A DNA stretch of 64,000 nucleotides from Macrosoma leucophasiata (Eukaryota; Arthropoda; Insecta; Lepidoptera; Hedylidae), in contig JAWQUS010000022.1 of NCBI GenBank assembly GCA_036365455.1, positions 5,456,001 to 5,520,000 on the forward strand. The letters run 5' to 3'. Shown here piece after piece: positions 20,440 to 31,635 of this stretch. The position numbers and the translations under genes are program-made. Under the pieces are notes generated by a model. The model had not been told where the DNA came from. It saw only the letters and a program-made list of their open reading frames with translations, and did no database searches. Each line of letters begins with the position of its first letter. Position 1 is the first letter of the stretch.

Positions 20440-21360
20440 AGTGAATAGCTCTAATAACTATACCCGGAATTTTAATTCGATTCCTGGTTTGAAATTTTCA
20501 GTGTTGCAACGTAATGACAACTGCTAAATAGTGACGTTGCGAAATTTATCGATACAAAATGAAATATTTCCGAATCGATTCAATTCGTTTATAGTATTAT
20601 CTAAACAACTACTATTTTAGCGCAGTAGTTTCGTTTATCACGTACTTAAAGGCGTTGCGGATCATTATTTATTTAGTAACCGTCAAAACTTTTCGTAAAC
20701 TTTTTTTTTTGGAGACAATATGTTTACGTCTTTTTGTGATGTACTTGGCTGAGGATTCATTTTGTTGGCAAACCGAAACAAATTAATACACTTAAAGTTA
20801 AAAAAACTAGCTATCTATCTAGGCTCTTTCATTATCAGTTTTGTTTTTAAAAACATTAACTTTTAATATAATATTGCAATGGTTACTAATAAATAAATAA
20901 TTATTGTGCATAGTGATGTTTTTTTTACCAATATTATAATTACATAAACATAAAATCGCGATTTTTATCGTTTGTTGGGTCCATCACTATTATGTTAAAT
21001 GTGGTACCATTATTTTACGAAGTGACAGTAGCTAATGTCAGATTGGGAATGGAATTAAAAGTCCGTTAAAGTTTAATGTTTCTCAAACTTTTCCCTTAAT
21101 CGGGAAATGGTTTGTACAAATTATTGAAAGATATTCAACACAATAGGATGCAGCAGGGAAAAACCAGTACAATATTATGTGCAGCGGTTCAATATGTGCT
21201 CTAAAAAAGCTTTTTTTTTAGATTTTACTTCACCACTTTGTTTGCATGACTACCACATTATTTTATATGAATATTCATCAGCTTCCTAGTATCAAGAGAC
21301 TCTGCGATACGACACGATACGGATGGGTTCCTTGTGGGTTACATAACCATAAAACTAAAG
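20440..21360. other. Unassigned AT-rich DNA
   Basis: 0.9 kb with no gene or named repeat seen. Confidence 0.3.
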
Positions 21361-21369
21361 AAATCCGTT

Positions 21370-21917
21370 AACTGCCTCAGTGACGTAGTGGTAGCAGGCC
21401 ACTACTATTACGCTGTAGGTCCTGGGTTCGATTCCCGGGTCAGGGACTATAAGAGATAACGGTTTAAAATCCTTTATCTTTGGTTCTATTGGGATTTTCC
21501 ATTTTCTGGCAGATTCCCAGTATCTCGGAGTTTGGTAATGTGCCCGGAGTTGCAACAGGTTCGCCACCTATTATATGGGCCAAAAACGTAACCGGCCAGT
21601 CGTTGGTGTTTGCATGTAGGCTTGAATGCATGCATTTACCTCTGCCTACCCCTTCGGGGATTACAAAGAAGAAAAGAGGAAAAGAGACATTTTACTGATA
21701 TACTTTTTACATTAGTTTATGACATTTAGTTTTATCTTAGTGATATTCTTGACTTTACATATATTTTTTATCTTGTTTGACATGTATATCAATTGTTATT
21801 CGCTTTAATTTATTTTGTTTGTTTTTGACGTGTCATAAGAGGTGCCTGTCACCCTAAATGAATAAATGAGTTTCTGATTCTGATTCTGATTCTGATACAG
21901 GCGTGAAGTTACGTAAA
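21370..21917 (+). mobile_element. SINE-B copy split by a LINE-4 tail
   Basis: tRNA-derived head (tgacgtagtggtagc, gggttcgattcccgggtc), body to ccccttcggggattaca at 21664, then the LINE-4 tail (about 21665-21898), then ggcgtgaagttacg resumes the SINE end. Confidence 0.8.
21665..21898 (+). mobile_element. LINE-4 tail, 5' truncated, nested
   Basis: gaaaagagacattttactg to (gattct)n. Closely matches 19270-19500 and 53937-54153. Confidence 0.85.
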
Positions 21918-22239
21918 GAAATCGCAATATTGAAACCAAAGCTTAAGCTACCTGACTTCATTCCTTTTTATTTTTACTCCCACAAACTCACGTTAAGTAT
22001 ATTGTAGCCTATGAAAGTACTTATATTGTTGTACCTGGTGTAAAAGTTGATATGGTTTAAATTGTTATAGCAACATTAGCCTTTATTTTGAACGTGATAA
22101 AGTTGTTTTTGGCCGATTTTGGGTTGCAAGTGATATTTTTATTGGTGTAGTAAAGGTATATTCGAGTCATGTTGAAAGGTTTTCTGGTACAGATGGCCAT
22201 TTTGATATAAAACTATTGTGTATTGTATTTTTATGTTAT

Positions 22240-23967
22240 TTTTTTTTTTTTTTTTTTTTTATGTTTTTTTTTTTTTTTTTTTTTATTCTCCATTTAAAGA
22301 GCTTGGTCAAAGACCATGACGCTCTATACGTTCACATGAATTACATTCTTCATTTAAAAAATAATAATTAGACAACATTAGCTCATTGACAATTGATATA
22401 GTTGCAACAGTATTCTGGCGTCATCCGTAGTAGGATCTGCCAGGACACTGTTGCAATGTCCTATTTCTAATGAAGCCCTGCGATGAGCCTCACCTCGAAC
22501 ACATTCAACCAAAATATGGTATACGTCTTCCACTTTACCACATAAACTACAATTAGGGGTATCAGATTGACTCATTAAGAATTTAAACTTATTAAATGGC
22601 ACATGTCCGGAGCGAAGTCTCATCATTGTGACAAGTTCTTTCCTGGACAGGGCACACTCGGTCATCCATGGAGACCTCAACGGTTCCGGCTGTATTGTTC
22701 TATACCAGATGCCACATTCACGGGAACGTAGATCAAAGAACTCCTTCCATAATTCTACACAGTACTTTTTAACTTTATTTATGGTATCAGAGTAGAATGG
22801 CAAGATGTCTATCTGAACTCCATCCGAGGTTGCTTCTTTCGCTAATTGATCAGCCATTTCATTACCACTAAACCCTGTATGTGCTGGTATCCACTGAATA
22901 TTGACATTTTTACCGTTTTTTCTAAATTTCTGAATCAAATCTAAAATTGTATAAGCTATCGGAACACCTCGATAAGTCGAGGTACACCGAGCTATATGTT
23001 GAATGGAACTCTTAGAATCCGTGAACACAACTATGTTGTTTGCTTCAACAGTCTCTGCATATGACAGTGCTTCCTGGATCGCTAACAGCTCCACTGCCAT
23101 GATAGATATTTCAGATTCAATTCTAAAACGCATATTAACATTCAGCTGTGGGTCGAAAAAGGCAGCACCTCTTGACTCGTGCTCGATCGAGCCATCTGTA
23201 TATAATTGATAAAAATTAGGGTAATGGTTATTTACGTGTAATTTGCAATACTCTAACAATTCATAGTTATTATAATGTTTTTTTGAATCTGAAACAGAGT
23301 CAATGTAATCACAAATTACGTCGGAAATGTCAATGTAACTAATCCATTGTTCTCGAGAAAACATATCCAAAGTGCCCGTATGAATCGGTATACGTTTAAA
23401 AATTTTATATGTATGCCACAATATTGGAGTCTTTTTCCGTTTCCAGTTATTGTTATTTGGAGATAATTGTTCCAGTAAACTAGTAAGTCCATTATTAAAA
23501 TTAAGAGATCTGGTTTTTAAAATAAATTTTCCAGCTAGATGTTGACGCCTAATGTCTAACGGTTGCAAATACAGTTCACTTTGCATCACATGAATTGGTG
23601 TAGTTTTAATAAAGCCCCCAATAATGCGCATAGCTTGGTTCTGAACTCTTTCGAGTTTATCTGTATGGCATTTAGCACTATCGTTAAAGAGGAAGCTGGC
23701 ATAATCTAATCGACTCCTAACGACTGCAATAAAAATGGTCCTTAGATGTTTTGGGTGTACTCCCCAGCTCGATCCAGCTAAAGCTTTCAAAACGTTTAGA
23801 TATTTAACAGCCTTGTCTCTAATTTCTTGAATATGTTTGCCCCATCTCAATGATCTGTCAAACCACAATCCCAAATATTTAACACACGGAACTATATCCA
23901 CTGTGTGGTTCTCAATTTCAAGTTTGATTGATACCCTTTTATATCCTTTAGAAAAGGGTATCAAAGG
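22240..23967 (-). mobile_element. LINE-1: 5'-truncated LINE with RNase H
   Basis: 1.73 kb ending in a poly(A) (plus-strand poly(T) 22240-22283, interrupted by atg). Perfect 15-bp target duplication gtatttttatgttat at 22225-22239 and 23968-23982; the target was the tail of a SINE-A. The 3' ends of two further copies lie at 28936-29158 and 49121-49230. Confidence 0.9.
22378..23964 (-). pseudogene. LINE-1 ORF2 C-terminal half: RT thumb, RNase H, zinc motif
   Basis: 528 open codons starting at the truncation edge. Order: post-palm/thumb region (KYLGLWFDRSLRWGKHI, RSRLDYASFLFNDSAK, KLERVQNQAMRIIGG), then RNase H with YTDGS (first D), MAVELLAIQEALS (E), VFTDSKSSIQ (second D), IQWIPAHTGFSGNEMADQLAKEA (HxG...D), then C-x2-C...H...C in CSLCGKVEDVYHILVEC. 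RNase H downstream of RT is a feature of the I/Jockey-group LINEs. The palm with its catalytic motif is missing because of 5' truncation, so this copy cannot be autonomous although the remaining frame is unbroken. Confidence 0.9.
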
Positions 23968-23982
23968 GTATTTTTATGTTAT

Positions 23983-24193
23983 AAAAGTGGCAAACAAGCG
24001 TGCAGTTCACATTGATGTTAAGTGATGACTGCAGCCTATAGACACCCACACAATGACCAAAGATCAAAATGCAAATGCGCTGCCACTCCTGAGGCATTAG
24101 GTGTTATGCCTCTGTGCCGGAAATTACAGAGCCGTACATTACCACCTGACCGGAACACGATAGTGCTGAACACTACCATTTAGCGGCAAGTAT
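23983..24193 (-). mobile_element. SINE-A copy, head missing
   Basis: gtggcaaacaagcgtgcag to accatttagcggcaag, then replaced by TA-rich Helitron-like DNA. Confidence 0.8.
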
Positions 24194-24940
24194 ATATATA
24201 TTTATTTATATATATATTTTATATATATTTTTATATATATATCTTAATATATATAAATCTCGTGTCACAATGTTTGTCCTCAATGGACTCCTAAACCACT
24301 TAACCGATTATAATAAAATTCGCACACCATGTGCAGTTCGATCCAACTTGAGAGATAGGATAGTTTAAATCTCAAATTATAGTCGCAATTTTAATTTATT
24401 GCTAATTATTTGTCTGTTATTATTTGACAGTCACAATTATCTGTTAACTCCAAATGATTCTAACAGATGTCGATACTTTTCGACTGGGTTGAGTAAGTAA
24501 TCAATAGATGGCGCTGTTATGGTAAATCTACAAACGTGTCATATAAGCTACATTTTAACAGCATAATTACCACGTGTTGTTGACGCTATAAAATTAATTA
24601 AATTTATTTTGTAGTGAACGAAATACCGTATAATTCAATTATTACCACTTTTTAAATTTTTGGTGTTAGCATAGCCGGCCACGTCTATATATATAAAAAT
24701 GCAACCCGTTTTCCTTGGTCACGGCATCACGCGTGAATGGCTTCACCGATTTGGCTAATTTTGGTTTTGAATGATTTTTGGAAGATTTTTAAAAGGTAAG
24801 AAAATATGAAGAAATTGAAGGGAAACAGTAAAAACCCCAAATTTTATTTTTCCATACAAATAGTCCGTATCTATCACAAACCTTTGACACCTTATTTCAT
24901 TCTGAGGCAATACGAAGTTTGCCGGGTCAGCTAGTTTTAT
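24194..24940 (+). mobile_element. Two adjacent Helitron-like copies
   Basis: The first starts tatatataaatctcgtgtcac (about 24244) and is the sister of 51446-52134 in opposite orientation, fading near agccggccacg (24680). The second (about 24690-24935) starts tatatatataaaaatgcaac and ends ttgccgggtcagCTAGt. Both lack open frames. Confidence 0.6.
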
Positions 24941-24960
24941 ATATATTTTTATATATATAT

Positions 24961-25008
24961 TTTATGTTATGAAGAGATAAACAAGCGCATAGTTCACATT
25001 GATGCTAA
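24961..25008 (-). mobile_element. SINE-A tail fragment
   Basis: ttatgttatgaagagataaac to cacattgatgctaag. Confidence 0.6.
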
Positions 25009-25014
25009 GTTTTT

Positions 25015-25301
25015 TACTGGTGGTAGAGCTCCAGTGACGGAGCTCGCGGGCGTAGGCACCACCCCATCACCTAATATACTTGCCGCTAAATGGTAGTGTT
25101 CAGCACTATCGTGTTCAGGTCAGGTGGTAATTTACGGACCTTTAATTTCCGGCACAGAGGCATAACACCTTGGGCCTCAGGAGTGGTAACGAATCTGCGT
25201 TTAGACCTCTGGTCATTGTGTGGGTATCTATAGGCTGCAGTCATGATTTAATATCAATGTGGACTGCATGCTTATTTGCCACATATATTACATAAAAAAA
25301 A
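25015..25301 (+). mobile_element. SINE-A copy, full length
   Basis: actggtggtagagctccagtg to tattacataaaaaaaa; all internal landmarks present. Confidence 0.9.
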
Positions 25302-25880
25302 GTAATACTTTAGCCTATATGTATACATCTACATATATGAAACTAGAGATTTCAATGTAGATGCGTTGCCACTCCTGAGGCCTAAAGTATTATGCTTGCC
25401 GGCAATTACGGAGCTGTACATACCGACCTGACCAAAACACGATAGTACTGTATTTTTAAAGAAAAATGGAAAGAAAAATTTGACTTCAGGCGAGACTCGA
25501 ACTCGCGACCTACTGGGAATCTAGTCCAGCCACTCTACTAACTACAACTAGCATACAACTAGCATAGTTGGTAATAGATGGCGCTGCTGCTACCATAAAG
25601 CAATGCAATAGATGTGAAGGAAAGATTTGACAAATCGGGCAGGACTTCAGTAGCTCAATTGGAAGAGCGGCTGGACTAGATTCCCAGTAGGCCGCGAGTT
25701 CGAGTCTCGCCTGAAGTCAAATTTTTCTTTCCATTTTTCTTTAAAAATAAAATATATTTCACAAGCATGTGTTAATGCGAAATAATATAAAAACGATAGT
25801 ACTGAACACTACAATTTAACCTCCATGGATTGGGAAATGCAGTGGTGCCTATGCCCATCACTGCAGCTCTACCACCAGTA
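25302..25880 (-). mobile_element. SINE-A copy split by FT2
   Basis: Tail half at about 25302-25450 and head half at 25793-25880, separated by the FT2 insertion. Confidence 0.8.
25451..25792 (+). mobile_element. FT2: foldback tRNA-like element
   Basis: The left arm carries the tRNA-like unit in antisense (25480-25545, partly deleted). The right arm carries it in sense (25646-25720) and is followed by caaatttttctttcc. The tail is gcgaaataatataaaa. The 12-bp target duplication acgatagtactg at 25439-25450 and 25793-25804 is SINE-A sequence. Confidence 0.85.
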
Positions 25881-26003
25881 GATGTTATGGGACTATACAG
25901 TTTTACTTATTACTGGTGATAGAGTTTCAGTGTACTAGGACTAGGACTAGGACTAGCTATAGGCCCCACCGCATTATCCAATCTCTCTGCAACGAAATGG
26001 TTT

Positions 26004-26140
26004 GACGACCCGATTAGTCTAGCGGTCCGAAACCACCGTTTGATTCGAAGGGTCGCGGGTTTGATCCCCGCACCGGAACAAAAATGTTTAAGGTCTTGTA
26101 AGGGCTGTGAGTGTAAGCGTATTTTATTTTTATGAATATA
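26004..26140 (+). mobile_element. SINE-C copy, internally deleted
   Basis: gacgacccgattagtctagcg and cgcgggtttgatccccg head, then jumps to ggctgtgagtgtaagcgta. Confidence 0.75.
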
Positions 26141-26989
26141 TTTTTTTCCATACAATATTATTTTTTTGCTTCTGAACTGGCATTCACTATGAGCACAGAT
26201 CACCCCCAATAGATACCGCATTAGTGAATATTTGTTCGGAGCCGTGTTCACCGTTTATGAGGTAAGCGGGTGTAGCGGGGAGACGTAACTAAAGCGCTGT
26301 GATTGGCTGTATGAATTGGAGACTTGGATACGCCCACTCATTGAGCTGGGAAGCTGTCGATATTTCTGGTCGATATTTTTTCCACATCTATTTGCTTTTT
26401 TAAAGATAATTCAGCAGAACTTGGAAAATACAGTTGTCAGTAATTGGAAATAATATAATCTTAATTTCAGAAATAGGTAAATAAAGACAGTATAACATTT
26501 GAGTAGGTAAATAAAAACGCATAAATTTTATGCCAATAAAGTAATTATTTTACGTTATACAGATTTTAAGCGTTTGGAATTCCATACAAACGCTTAAAAT
26601 CTGGTTACCTATTACATAGACATAGACATTCCGTACAATTATTATAATTTAAGAGATGCTTTAAAGTGGCCTATTTGAATAATATTTTATTAAATAATCA
26701 TAATCCGCGGTGCTGTACATGCGCGATGGCCTGAGAAACATTTAAAGTTATACTTTTAAGCTATATACTTTTACCCGATTTTAAGCGTTTGTATGGAATT
26801 CCACACAAACGCTTAGACATCAATGAGTGACGTGTATATCCACACGCACTTATCAACATTCAAATTTTTATTTAGCCAAAAAAAGAAAATTAAAATAATA
26901 GGAAACTTGTGGTATAGCTTTCTTAACGAGCTCATGATCACTCTCGAGCTCGATCAGCACCTCCGCATTATATAATTTACTTGCCGCTA

Positions 26990-27115
26990 AGTGATAGTGG
27001 TAATGTATGGTAGTAGAGCCAGAGAATATGTAATAATCATACGTATAGAATGTACACTTTCCGACCGATTTCCCTGCCTCACTCAACCTCTCTCCCTCCT
27101 CTTTTGACAAAGGAA
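26990..27115. repeat. Dispersed repeat (tatgtaataat...cctcctctt), copy 1
   Basis: gagaatatgtaataatcatacgtatagaatg and gatttccctgcctcac; related to 36870-37020 and 37318-37460. Confidence 0.5.
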
Positions 27116-27169
27116 TGGTATTCTACAGCGAGGTTCCGTTCAATGTTAACAAATTACAAAAATGGTATC

Positions 27170-27725
27170 TCCTTTCAAGTCAAAGATGGCGGACATAATT
27201 ACTTTTAGAAAATATGATACGGATTTCTATTTCACGGTTTCCTGAGGTGCATTTTTCTAATCCAAGATGGCGGACAGATTTTCTTATAAATATGATATGG
27301 GTGTCAATTTATAATTTACAATTTTTAATTAATATGATAGAGGTTTCTTGGGGTCCTGATTACTAAAATGGCATCCGTTTTCAGATCCAAGATGGTGGAC
27401 AGTTTTTTTCTTTCAAAATATTATAATATTACCCCCCACCCCAATAAACCTCGAAATTAATACCCATATCACATTTTGAAAAAAAAGTTTGTCCGCCATC
27501 TTGGATCTGAAAACGGATGCCATCTTCGTAATCAGCACCTCGAAAATCCTCAAAATTGATACTCATATCATATTTTGAAAGGAAATCTGCTCGCCATCTT
27601 GGATATGAAAAAAGATGACATTTTCTTAATCAGTACCCCAAGAAACCGCGAAATTAACATCATAAACACAAAGAAAAAAAAAATAAATCCGCCATCTTCG
27701 ATTTGAAAGGAGGATACCATTCAGA
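27170..27725. repeat. Foldback array of AAGATGGCGG units
   Basis: Three direct units (motifs near 27185, 27263, 27389 as agatggtgg) and three inverted units (near 27493, 27593, 27690) with a period of about 100 bp and a centre near 27440. The outer ends, aaatggtatctcctttcaag and ggaggataccatt, are also inverted repeats. Each unit repeats gatatg...gtttc...ttggggt...ctgattac...aaatgg. Confidence 0.7.
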
Positions 27726-27744
27726 ATTGGAATCAGCAATTAAT

Positions 27745-27860
27745 TTATTCATTTACAGTGACAAGCACCGCTTATGACAAGTCAAAAATGAACAAAATAA
27801 ATTAAAGTGAAAAACAATTATTGATATGCACGTCTAATTAAAAAAATATATAAAAATTAT
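27745..27860 (-). mobile_element. LINE-4 tail fragment
   Basis: attcatttacagtgacaagc, gcttatgacaagtcaaa and aataaattaaagtg are the complement of the LINE-4 3' UTR. Confidence 0.65.
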
Positions 27861-28526
27861 TTATGTACATATTATATATAATTTTTATGAAGTGTCCATT
27901 CTAAACGTAGTATTATTACATATTTTCTCATAAAAGGTTTTAAAGTATTATTAAAAATGTCGATACCGACTAACGTATATGCGGTACAACACTATCGATC
28001 GACTTTCTTATCTTAGAAAGGGACAAATAATGTAAATAACGTAATGAGTGAGCAGGACTTTGCGAAAATATACTTGTGCATAATCCAGTTTAATTGATCT
28101 CTGATAATACGTGTTTTATATGAATTATTTACTTACCGGTGAACTACGAGTATCATACCATCTTTTTTAATATTTGATGTTCTAAACGTATTTAGATATG
28201 ATTTTAGTGCGCAGGAAGCCATTTCCTAGATATTTTCGGTAGAAAATGAATTATTTCTCACGTACGAACGGGTCGGAGGCTTGGTCGGTAATGGCGTCAT
28301 TGGCGTCGCGATTTCGAACATTGAAAATAAGCTAGCAAATTAGCTAGCAACGTGTTGTGCGCGTCGGTTGCCCTGTATGCGGTATCTATTGGGGGTGATC
28401 TGTGACTCTGAGCGTAGGTTTCCCACGCACCTTGCCTAGGCAAAGGTTTGCAGGGTGACGTTGCGGCAATGCTCTTTTGAACTTATGAAAACATTTTTTT
28501 TGAGTTATTTAATAAGATTTGTCAAT

Positions 28527-28860
28527 TGTCCTCATAGAGCAACACGGGGCACCGGCCGCGGCGGACCGGTCGGGAGTCATATGCAGGCTTTCCCCTCTGT
28601 CAAAGTGCAAGACCAAATGGTCCTATGCCTGTCGCCCAGATATTTAAATGTGTGCGTGAAATTGTTTATGTATCTTGTTAAAGTCAAGGTGTGACTTTCG
28701 TAGTAATAGACGATTTTTGTAGTGTGTGTGTATGTCACACGTATATCCCCCCGCAAAAAATGACAGACTGTTTCGCATCGGTAATACACACTATGCCTAC
28801 CCCCCTCCGGTCCGCCGCGACCTGTGGGCCGAGTTGCTCTATGAATGTCCTAGAACAAAT
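28527..28860. mobile_element. MITE-like element with ~45-bp imperfect inverted ends
   Basis: The left end cctcatagagcaacacggg...cgcggcggaccgg and the right end ccggtccgccgcgacct...gagttgctctatgaatg are inverted repeats. A diverged, inverted relative spans about 37495-38125 and is interrupted by a SINE-A. Confidence 0.6.
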
Positions 28861-28935
28861 GTTGTTGTTGTTGGAGTTTTTCTGCTTCACGTTCACTCAT
28901 AATTAAAATGCCTAAGTATTATGATTAAGATATAG

Positions 28936-29158
28936 GCTCATCGCAGGGCTTCATTAGAAATAGGACATTGCGACAGTGTCCTGGCAGATCCTACTACGGA
29001 TGACGCCAGAATACTGTTGCAACTATATGAATTGTCAATGAGCTAATGTTGTTTAATTATTTTTTTTAAATGAAGAATGTAATTCATGTGAACGTATAGA
29101 GCGTCATGGTCTTTGACCAAGCTCTTTAAATGGAGAATTAAAAAAAATAATTTAAAAA
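28936..29158 (+). mobile_element. LINE-1 3' end, 5' truncated
   Basis: Encodes the last residues of LINE-1 ORF2 (HRRASLEIGHCDSVLADP, DDARILLQLYELSMS, stop) and the same 3' UTR. Flanked by aagatatag at 28927-28935 and 29159-29167. Confidence 0.85.
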
Positions 29159-29492
29159 AAGATATAGAATAATAATATATAACTATGTTAATTGCTACGC
29201 CCGACGGGTATCATGTCGATACAAATTACTTAAAATAACACCTAAACCATGTACCTACATGAAAGCAATAAAACTTTGAACTTTGAACTTTGAACTAATT
29301 GATCTAGAGAGGCTGCCTGCAAGAGGTGATGCACTAATTTAAAATAACCCTATATATGAAAACTGCACGCTTGTTTGCCAGCTTCGTAACATTAAAAAAA
29401 CCGGTCAAGTGCGTGTCGGGCCACGTGCAGTGTAGAGTTCCGTAGTTACAGAGTAAGGGATGTAATGAAAAAAAAATACGTTTTCTGTGGGT

Positions 29493-29742
29493 ATGTATCT
29501 TCACGCCAGGTCCCTAACGGGGTAGGCAGAGAGTGTAGAGCGCCAGACATCCCGGTTCTGACAAACCTCTCGTGCCTCTACTGTCTACCTTCATCATTCT
29601 CTTCATACATGCACGCCGATTCTTAAGACTTTTGACCCCACCATCAGACAGAACTCGACCTATTTGGTCATGGTAGGTCAGCCTTGGTCTTCCTGGGCCT
29701 CTGCAACCATCCACATTCGCATTGTATATCTGTTTAGTCATT
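29493..29742 (-). pseudogene. LINE-2 tail, 5' truncated, nested
   Basis: NANVDGCRGPGRPRLTYHDQ and a frameshifted end. 14-bp target duplication cgttttctgtgggt at 29479-29492 and 29743-29756. Confidence 0.9.
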
Positions 29743-29975
29743 CGTTTTCTGTGGGTTATTCGAAATATTCGAGTAAAATACATTTGGTCGACTATTACTC
29801 GCAAACTTGTTAAGCCAACATAGGTGTGAGAGTTTTCCTTTTAATTTCGTTGTATGGAGCTATTATTGCTATAACGTTTGAATTTCTAACAACAACCGTT
29901 TAGTTGGTAGCGGGGAGGGACACTTGACTCTAACGAAAATTGGCACTTTATAGCTTTGTAGGTCACGAACAGTTA

Positions 29976-30212
29976 TAGGTCGCGCCACGTAAAAAGAACG
30001 CTGGAAGAAAGTAGAAGGGATGTGTTCGCGCATCGGTACACTCGCGCACGAAAGTACTAGCCCTATTGGTTTATTTTTGATCTAGCTTTCGCTTGCGGTT
30101 TCGTGTATTGGTAGGCAGATTGAAAACGCCGCACCTCATACCACCCAATAGATCGATAAATCGTCTACTGCGCAGCTTGACCGCCAACGTTCTTTTTACC
30201 TGGCGCGACCTA
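29976..30212. mobile_element. TA-flanked MITE T2, copy 1
   Basis: 237 bp. Terminal inverted repeats start TAGGTCGCGCCA and span about 28 bp, with TA duplicated at both sides. Near-identical to copy 3 (36330-36566); copy 2 is 34094-34342. A TA target points to the Tc1/mariner superfamily. Confidence 0.85.
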
Positions 30213-30323
30213 TACAAACAGTTAACTAAATCGAAAAATGATGTTTGCACACCTCTAACATTTTTAAAAGACCTATTTAACAATACCTCACACTATATGG
30301 AAATCGAAAAAAAAAATATCCTC

Positions 30324-30434
30324 CGTTACATGTAGGCGAGGTTACCCTAAATATATTTTTCGTTACATGTAGGCGAGGTTACCCTAAATATATTTTTCGT
30401 TACATGTAGGCGAGGTTACCCTAAATATATTTTT
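30324..30434. repeat. 37-bp minisatellite, three perfect units
   Basis: Unit begins cgttacatgtaggcgaggtt and ends aaatatattttt; units at 30324-30360, 30361-30397 and 30398-30434. Confidence 0.9.
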
Positions 30435-30864
30435 TTTCATGTTTTTAATCTACCTCTTTGTCGGCGTGATTAAGGCTATACTTGTGCCAAATTTTAAGTC
30501 TCGCTTTTGCGCTAAACCGAAGACGGACTGACAGACGGACAGACGGACATGGCGAAACTATAAGGGTTCCTTGTTTACTACGGAACCCTAAAAAACAACT
30601 TATTTTCACAACCACAAACTAACCTTGCTCATTTCTATTTGGAAATAACAAAAAAATATTTTACATGTTTCACGAACAAGAATTTGATACCTTCCGACAT
30701 TCTTACAAACTCCGCTGTTCAAGTTTGTAAACTTTCGCAAAAGATACTTCAGGGAGGAATGTCTCGAGTTCGTTTCGAGTTTTCGTATTTTTTTGTAAGT
30801 TTCGGGACGTTGGGAGTTATTTAGAACATAAATTTTGTTGCTAAAGAATTAAGTAGTTAGTGTT

Positions 30865-31116
30865 ATGATTAGCATAGGTCAGAGCGAAGCGCGCGATACG
30901 GGCGCGGTCGGGGGATCTAGTATTGTTAACGATCCAGGACTTACTAATAGGCTCGAACAGCTGAGCCTGCGCCGAGACATTGGGAGTCTGTGCGTGCTAT
31001 ACCGTCTCTACAATGGTGAGTGCTCTGTTGAACTGTTCGACATGGTGCCATATTCTCATTTTCTAACCGCAGAGAAGTTCCACCCTGATCGACTTTTAAT
31101 GCAGCGGGAAGTTTAG
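30865..31116 (+). pseudogene. LINE C-terminal fragment in the left arm of a palindrome
   Basis: 83 open codons containing LTNRLEQLSLRRDIGSLCVLYRLYNGECSVELFDM, the pattern LxxRRxxxxLxxxYRxxxGECxxEL found near the C-terminus of insect LINE RTs. The frame ends soon after HPDRLL. The same sequence is repeated inverted at about 31350-31615. Confidence 0.65.
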
Positions 31117-31635
31117 GAGATATGATATCTCCCTGTGTCAGCGGCTATCCATCACACACCTGGCGTGCGACCGCCTATCGACATTGCTATTGTCGTTGTC
31201 ATTGCTCTCAAATTTTCATGTTAGTTTTTGCTTTAACTAAATAACAATAAACGAAACAATCTACCATTATCGCTTGTCTCACCTACGAAAGCAAGAAAAA
31301 CGATCAAATTATCACTACTGCTTCTAAAGGAGCTACAAATCGACATGAAAATTTGACAGCAATGACGATAGGCGGTCGCACGCCAGGTGTGTGATGGATG
31401 GCCGCTGACACAGGGAGATATCATATCTCCTAAACTTTCCGCTGCATTAAAAGTCGATCAGGGTGGAACTTCTCTGCGGTTAGAAAATGAGAATATGGCA
31501 CCATGTCGAACAGTTCAACAGAGCACTCACCATTGTAGAGACGGTATAGCACGCACAGACTCCCAATGTCTCGGCGCAGGCTCAGGTGTTCGAGCCTATC
31601 AGTAAGTCATGGATCGTTAACAATACTAGATTTAA
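30905..31635. repeat. Large inverted duplication, ~300-bp arms
   Basis: Left arm about 30910-31225 and right arm about 31343-31633 are complementary at roughly 98% with one ~13-bp indel. The spacer is ~120 bp and AT-rich. The arms share agtattgttaacgatcca at the outer ends and caaattttcatgt at the inner ends. Confidence 0.8.

Larger units (their letters stand above)
26194..28404. mobile_element. hAT-like non-autonomous element candidate, 2.2 kb
   Basis: 28-bp perfect terminal inverted repeats starting cacagatcaccccc (26194-26221 and 28377-28404). They are flanked by the 8-bp near-duplication actatgag (26186-26193) and actctgag (28405-28412), one mismatch. No transposase frame. The interior holds twin palindromes, a SINE-A scrap (about 26945-27000), an AAGATGGCGG foldback and a LINE-4 tail. 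The 8-bp target size suggests hAT; this is inference. Confidence 0.55.
29392..30597 (+). repeat. Long family E copy with nested insertions
   Basis: Starts aaaccggtcaagtgcgtgtc and ends gacggacatggcgaaac then ttactacggaaccctaaaa. Contains a LINE-2 tail (29493-29742), a TA-flanked MITE (29976-30212) and a 37-bp minisatellite (30324-30434). No open frame. Confidence 0.7.

Noticed and set aside
21370..21460. tRNA genes in SINE-B and SINE-C heads
   Set aside because: A and B boxes are present but the acceptor stems do not close and each is fused to a SINE body.
31021..31030. gtgagt as a splice donor in the palindrome arm
   Set aside because: A lone donor-like word inside a LINE coding remnant, with no matching exon structure.
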